A stretch of DNA of 64,000 bases from Oscillospiraceae bacterium (GTDB taxonomy: Bacteria; Bacillota; Clostridia; Oscillospirales; Ruminococcaceae). Under the pieces are notes generated by a model, which did no database searches, was not told the DNA's origin, and saw only the letters and a list, made by a program, of their open reading frames with translations. Both the position numbers and the translations under genes were made by a program. The stretch is from contig JAFYQD010000003.1 of NCBI GenBank assembly GCA_017547245.1, forward strand, positions 124,001 to 188,000, given 5' to 3'. Below, in pieces: positions 60,137-64,000 of the stretch (the stretch's first letter is position 1; every line of letters begins with the position of its first letter).

Positions 60137-60655
60137 TCAGCCGTTCAGGGTAAAGCGCCAACAGCAGGCACAGCTTTGGTCGGTAATTTGGGGATAGCAG
60201 CTGACACATTCGGTGGTAAAGCGGCTGTCAATGGTTTTGGCAAATCCGTCATACTCCACCAAACCCACGGGGCGGCAGGGGTGCCAGGCCATGTTTTTGC
60301 GGCTGCGGGCAGCCTGAACACGGCAGGTGTTTACCCGATAGGTGAGGGAGTTGCCCTCGATGATAACCTCGTCTTTGTTGAGACGGGAGTACATACGCAG
60401 CTGCAAAGCCTGCGCCAAACCCTGCAGGCCGGCCTGTTCGGGAAGCTGCAGCAAAGACTTGATGCGTTTGGCCTCGATTACGGTGTAGCTGCGCCAGACC
60501 TCAACATCCATTTCCATGGCTTGGTCCATGCCGTGGCGGCGTTCGGCCGACTGGAACCACAGGCCATCCATGGCAAGCCAGTCTTTGGCATAGTCGCTGC
60601 ACAAAGCCAGCAGCTGTTCACGGCTTAGGCTATCCAGAATATTGTTGTTGTTCAC
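60137..60655 (-). CDS. DUF6125-family protein
   Basis: The 172-residue protein resembles DUF6125: YAKDWLAMDGLWFQSAERRHGMDQAMEMDVEVWRSYTVIEAKRI, and the C-terminal CRVQAARSRKNMAWHPCRPVGLVEYDGFAKTIDSRF, then TECVSCYP and SCACCWRF. At least seven Cys in the last 65 residues suggest a metal site. The start is GTG (60655); the nearby ATG is in another frame with an early stop. It heads the run to mtnN, DUF2007, cca and the glycosyltransferase. Function unknown. Confidence 0.75.
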   Translation of the reverse strand: MNNNNILDSLSREQLLALCSDYAKDWLAMDGLWFQSAERRHGMDQAMEMDVEVWRSYTVIEAKRIKSLLQLPEQAGLQGLAQALQLRMYSRLNKDEVIIEGNSLTYRVNTCRVQAARSRKNMAWHPCRPVGLVEYDGFAKTIDSRFTTECVSCYPQITDQSCACCWRFTLNG

Positions 60656-60687
60656 ACATCCACACCTGCCTTGAAAAGTATATTTTT

Positions 60688-60716
60688 ATTTTACCCCATT
60701 CGCTTATGGATTGCAA
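60688..60716 (-). promoter_or_regulatory. Promoter of the DUF6125-mtnN operon
   Basis: On the minus strand, TTGCAA, 17 bases, TAAAAT, about 30 bases upstream of the GTG start. Confidence 0.6.
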
Positions 60717-60897
60717 ATTGACAGCAGGCAGGTAGGGGAGAGGTGTGGAAAAAAAGAAAACCGACTTTTTGCCAAACACAGATATATTTTGGCGCAGGAT
60801 AGTGCTTTATGGTTCAAAGTATGCTAAAATATAAAAGATATTTTGTAAAAGTAATTTCCTTTGGAATAAGGAAACAGGATAAAATGGAGGCAGGATT

Positions 60898-61446
60898 ATG
60901 AACAGTCAGATGGAACAGATCGCCGCCCGCATCAAGGAACTGAGAGAAATACTGGAATATACACAGGAAGAAGTGGCGCAGGATGTCGGCATTTCGCTGG
61001 AAGACTATCAGCGCTATGAACAGGCCGCCAACGATGTGCCCATCGGCGTGCTGTATACCATCGCCGACAAACTGGGGGTAGACCCCACCGTTCTGATGAC
61101 CGGCGATGCTCCCCGTATGGCCGAATACACTGTGGTGCGTCAGGGCAAGGGTGTATCCATCGAGCGTTATGAAGGCTATAAGTTTACCGCCCTGGCAGCA
61201 AACTATATCGGCCGTGAGCTTGACCCCATGATTGTTGACATCAGCCCTTCGGACGGAACCCCCAAGCTGGTAACCCATGGGGGACAGGAGTTCAACTATG
61301 TGCTGGAAGGCCGCATTGTGGTGACCATTGGCAGACAGGAATTTACACTGGAAGCCGGCGACAGCATCTATTTTAATCCCCGCATTCCCCACGGGCAGCG
61401 GGCAGCAGGGGTCCCTTCGAGATTCCTCACCATTATCAACGAATAA
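60898..61446 (+). CDS. XRE-family regulator with cupin sensor domain
   Basis: The 182-residue protein has an N-terminal helix-turn-helix (IKELREILEYTQEEVAQDVGISLEDYQRYEQ, residues about 12-42) and a C-terminal cupin (HGGQEFNYVLEGRIVVTIG, DSIYFNPRIPHGQRA). The cupin probably binds the effector. A GGAGG site precedes the ATG. The acyl-CoA synthetase gene starts 24 bases after its stop, and this regulator-synthetase pair recurs in Clostridia. It likely senses the acid or CoA ester handled by the enzyme. Confidence 0.92.
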   Translation: MNSQMEQIAARIKELREILEYTQEEVAQDVGISLEDYQRYEQAANDVPIGVLYTIADKLGVDPTVLMTGDAPRMAEYTVVRQGKGVSIERYEGYKFTALAANYIGRELDPMIVDISPSDGTPKLVTHGGQEFNYVLEGRIVVTIGRQEFTLEAGDSIYFNPRIPHGQRAAGVPSRFLTIINE

Positions 61447-61470
61447 GCATTGCAGGAAGGAAAAACCAAA

Positions 61471-63144
61471 ATGGGACTGGAATACCGTTATATCCCCCAA
61501 CGGGAATATGAAAGCTATGAGGATTTTAAGGCCAACTATAAACTGAATATTCCCGAAGTATTCAATTTTGGCTACGATATTATTGACGAATGGGCAAAAA
61601 ATGACCCGGAACACCCTGCACTGCTGTGGTGTGACGACTGCGGCACCCGTCGTAGCTATACATTTGCCGACCTGAAGCGGGAAAGCGACAAGGCCGCCAA
61701 TGTTTACCGCAAGCTGGGTGTTGGCAAGGGCGATTTTGTTCTGCTGCTGCTGAAACAGCGCCCCGAAGCATGGATCAGCATCATTGCACTGATCAAAATT
61801 GGCGCAGTATGCATTCCTGCCACCTATCAGCTGACCCCCAAGGACATTGAATACCGTGTAAACGCAGCAGGTGTTAAGGTTATTGCCGCCGTGGATGAAG
61901 AAGAAATTGTGGGACACATTGATGCTGTGCGTGAAAAGTGCCCCAGCCTTGCCCATGTGGCTTTGGTGGGGGATAACCCCATTGACGAAGCAAAGTATGT
62001 AAACTTCCGCAAGGAAATGGCCGCTGCCGAAGAAAACTGGGTGCGCCCCACCGGCGAACAGGCAAACAAAAACACCGACCCCATGCTGGTTTACTTTACC
62101 AGCGGCACCAGCGGCATGCCCAAGATGGTTCTGCACGATTTTACCTATCCTTTGGGACATATCGTCACCGCAAAATATTGGCATCAGGTAGAGGACGGCG
62201 GCCGCCATCTGGTTATGGCCGACTCGGGCTGGGCCAAGTTTGGCTGGGGTAAAATTTTTGGTCAGTGGATCTGCGGTGCGGTCATTGTTGGCTATGACAA
62301 CGACAAGTTTGACCCTGTGCACACCCTGCAGCTGATGAACGAACTGCAGCTGACCACCTTCTGTGCACCCCCCACCGTTTATCGTTTTCTCATCAAGGCC
62401 GACCTTTCGCTCTGCGATTTTTCTTCCATCCACCACTGCACCATTGCCGGTGAACCTCTGAACCCCGAAGTGTTCTATCGCTTTAAGGAAGCCACCGGAC
62501 TGGAAGTGACCGAAGGTTTTGGCCAGAGCGAAACCAACGTTATGCTGGCCAACTATAAGTGGTTCCCCATCAAGCCGGGCAGCATGGGCAAACCCAGCCC
62601 CCTGTTTGACATTGACATTGTGGACGAGGACGGCAACAGCTGTGAAGATGGTATTGTAGGCACCATTGTGGTGCGCAATGCCGACCAGCATCCTGCCGGT
62701 TTGTTCCGCGAATATTATCAGGCACCCGAGGCCAACGCCAAGGCCTTTGTAAACGGTATGTATTCCACCGGCGACACCGCATGGCGCGACGCCGAAGGCT
62801 ATTATTGGTTTGTGGGTCGCAACGATGACGTAATCAAGTGCAGCGGCTACCGCATTGGGCCCTTTGAAGTGGAAAGCGCCCTGTTGACCCATCCTGCCGT
62901 TCTGGAATGTGCCGTTACCGCAGTGCCTGACCCCATCCGCGGTCAGGTGGTAAAGGCCACCATCGTGCTGTTTGGCGACAACCAGCCCAGCGAAGAACTG
63001 AAGAAGGAACTGCAGAACCATGTTAAGCGCACCACCGCACCCTATAAGTATCCCCGTGTGGTGGAATTTGTGAAGGAACTGCCCAAAACCAGCAGCGGCA
63101 AGATCCGCCGTGTACAAATCCGTCAGGAAGACGCCAGCAAGTAA
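61471..63144 (+). CDS. AMP-forming acyl-CoA synthetase (acetyl-CoA synthetase-like/medium-chain type)
   Basis: The 557-residue adenylate-forming enzyme (ATG 61471, AGGAAGGA upstream) has the P-loop LVYFTSGTSGMPKMVLH, motif EGFGQSETNVML, the hinge YSTGDTAWRDAEGYYWFVGRNDDVIKCSGYRIGPFEVE and the C-terminal catalytic Lys in PKTSSGKIRR. It makes an acyl-CoA from a carboxylic acid, ATP and CoA. Overall sequence resembles medium-chain/branched acyl-CoA synthetases more than canonical Acs. The acid is unknown. It is in an operon with an XRE-cupin regulator and followed by a VOC protein. Confidence 0.92.
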   Translation: MGLEYRYIPQREYESYEDFKANYKLNIPEVFNFGYDIIDEWAKNDPEHPALLWCDDCGTRRSYTFADLKRESDKAANVYRKLGVGKGDFVLLLLKQRPEAWISIIALIKIGAVCIPATYQLTPKDIEYRVNAAGVKVIAAVDEEEIVGHIDAVREKCPSLAHVALVGDNPIDEAKYVNFRKEMAAAEENWVRPTGEQANKNTDPMLVYFTSGTSGMPKMVLHDFTYPLGHIVTAKYWHQVEDGGRHLVMADSGWAKFGWGKIFGQWICGAVIVGYDNDKFDPVHTLQLMNELQLTTFCAPPTVYRFLIKADLSLCDFSSIHHCTIAGEPLNPEVFYRFKEATGLEVTEGFGQSETNVMLANYKWFPIKPGSMGKPSPLFDIDIVDEDGNSCEDGIVGTIVVRNADQHPAGLFREYYQAPEANAKAFVNGMYSTGDTAWRDAEGYYWFVGRNDDVIKCSGYRIGPFEVESALLTHPAVLECAVTAVPDPIRGQVVKATIVLFGDNQPSEELKKELQNHVKRTTAPYKYPRVVEFVKELPKTSSGKIRRVQIRQEDASK

Positions 63145-63164
63145 AGCCGCAGGAGGTATGCAAA

Positions 63165-63536
63165 ATGGAACTGAAGATGTTTCACTTTAACTTTAATGTA
63201 GCCGATATGGATAAGGCTGTGGAGTTTTATGAAAAGGCCGTTGGTCTGAAGGTGCTGCGCACCAAAGAAGCCGGCGACGGCAGCTATGTGATCAAATTTT
63301 TGGGCAACGACACCACTCCTTTTCAGCTGGAACTGACCTGGCTGAAGGGCCACCCCCAGAAGTATGATCTGGGTGAACTGGAGTTCCATCTGGCCTTCCA
63401 GACCGAAGATTTTGAGGCTGCCCACGCTCTGCACGAAGAAATGGGCTGCATCTGTTACGAAAACCCCGCCATGGGCATTTATTTCATCAACGACCCCGAT
63501 GGCTATTGGCTGGAGATTGTGCCTGCCAAGAAGTGA
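63165..63536 (+). CDS. VOC-family (glyoxalase I-like) protein
   Basis: The 123-residue single-domain VOC protein starts MFHFNFNVADMDKAVEFYEKAVGLKVLR, with LEFHLAFQTEDFEAAHALHEEMG and the C-terminal metal-ligand region GIYFINDPDGYWLEIV. It looks like lactoylglutathione lyase or methylmalonyl-CoA epimerase relatives. The context after an acyl-CoA synthetase leaves either detoxification or CoA-ester chemistry possible. AGGAGG precedes the ATG, and a terminator follows. Confidence 0.88.
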   Translation: MELKMFHFNFNVADMDKAVEFYEKAVGLKVLRTKEAGDGSYVIKFLGNDTTPFQLELTWLKGHPQKYDLGELEFHLAFQTEDFEAAHALHEEMGCICYENPAMGIYFINDPDGYWLEIVPAKK

Positions 63537-63545
63537 CCGTTTCAG

Positions 63546-63577
63546 TGGGTGCAGGCAAACCCTGCACCCATTTTTCT
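63546..63577 (+). terminator. Intrinsic terminator after the VOC gene
   Basis: A 10-bp stem TGGGTGCAGG/CCTGCACCCA with a 5-base loop, then TTTTTC. Confidence 0.9.
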
Positions 63578-63597
63578 GCATCAAGGAGAGATAGCGT

Positions 63598-64000
63598 ATG
63601 AATTCCCGTTTGCGCGGCAACCTGCTGTTGCTGCTGACCGCCCTGATTTGGGGCACCGCCTTTGTAGCCCAAAGTGTGGGCGCCGATTTTGTGGGCCCCT
63701 TTACCTTTAACTGTGCCCGTTCGGTGCTGGGTGGGCTGGTGCTTCTGCCTGTCATTTTTGTTTTGGATAAGGCAGGCATTACCAAAAAATCGCAGAACAA
63801 AGCAGAGAAGAAGACCCTGCTGATTGGCGGCATCTGCTGCGGCACCGCTCTGGCAGTGGCAAGCACCTTCCAACAGTTGGGGGTAGCACGCACCACCGTA
63901 GGCAAGGCCGGCTTTATCACCGCACTGTATATTCTTATTGTGCCGCTGTTGGGCTGGCTGTTCCTTAAAAAGAAGGTTGGCAAACTGGTGTGGATTGGTG
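63598..64000 (+). CDS. EamA/DMT-family transporter, 3' end outside window
   Basis: The frame is open from the ATG at 63598 to the window edge (134 codons). The start NSRLRGNLLLLLTALIWGTAFVAQSVG is typical of EamA drug/metabolite transporters, with LGVARTTVGKAGFITALYIVIVPLLGW at the fourth helix. An AAGGAG site precedes the ATG. About half of the usual 300 residues is visible. Substrate cannot be judged. Confidence 0.88.
   Translation, partial: MNSRLRGNLLLLLTALIWGTAFVAQSVGADFVGPFTFNCARSVLGGLVLLPVIFVLDKAGITKKSQNKAEKKTLLIGGICCGTALAVASTFQQLGVARTTVGKAGFITALYILIVPLLGWLFLKKKVGKLVWIG

Noticed and set aside
60814..63117. 767-codon minus-strand frame opposite the XRE-cupin and acyl-CoA synthetase genes
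   Set aside because: It is a shadow frame with no motifs or ribosome site; the plus-strand genes are clear.

Overview
The window reads as a chromosomal stretch of a Gram-positive, endospore-forming Clostridia-type Firmicute, most like the Oscillospirales/Ruminococcaceae gut lineages. The evidence is: sporulation genes (spoIIR, spmA, spmB and an AbrB/SpoVT-type regulator); Firmicute-style RNA control (glmS ribozyme, TPP riboswitch, alanyl T-box); strong AGGAGG-type ribosome sites with GTG and TTG starts; pyruvate phosphate dikinase; an ECF-type thiamine permease; and base composition that looks moderately GC-rich by eye. Species identity is inference. I saw no rRNA, tRNA, CRISPR array, transposase or phage gene.

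Layout. 1-2640: end of a fumarate-reductase-type flavoprotein gene and an aspartate:alanine-exchanger-type carrier, which together suggest fumarate reduction and succinate export. 2761-16360: an accessory cell-surface island on the minus strand. It holds a secreted LRR/Ig-like protein, then a three-gene operon (TasA/CalY-like protein, a giant multidomain adhesin of about 2,400 residues, a second TasA/CalY-like protein) behind a strong promoter and a leader of about 230 nt. 16589-27775: ppdK facing away from glmU, prs, pth and mfd, followed by an sdpR-like repressor translationally coupled to a rare fusion of an SdpI-type membrane domain with a nitroreductase. 27834-30329: birA and two tandem PHP phosphatases, facing away from an ACT/UPF0210 pair. 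32319-36778: murC, a DUF4358 lipoprotein and glmS with its ribozyme. 36899-41874: an Lrp-type regulator coupled to an aminotransferase, spoIIR, riboswitch-controlled thiT and an ABC exporter. 42024-49356: T-box-alaS-hinT, then HtrA protease, histidine kinase and response regulator. 49679-54175: ychF, fba, an orphan PTS EIIC, a cyclophilin and spmB. 54162-64000: spmA facing away from an abrB-like gene, a CPBP protease, an operon of DUF6125, mtnN, DUF2007, cca and a glycosyltransferase, an XRE-cupin regulator with an acyl-CoA synthetase and a VOC protein, and the start of an EamA transporter.

How the genes work together. Much of the window is housekeeping. Cell-wall precursor supply is represented by glmS, glmU and murC, with glmS gated by its own product. 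Translation quality and tRNA functions are pth, cca and alaS. Central carbon functions are ppdK, fba, the fumarate reductase and the carrier. The unusual content is the surface-fibre island and the SdpR / SdpI-nitroreductase module. Intrinsic terminators are very regular at gene ends. Three minus-strand genes in or beside the surface island end in near-copies of the same terminator hairpin, a small dispersed repeat family.
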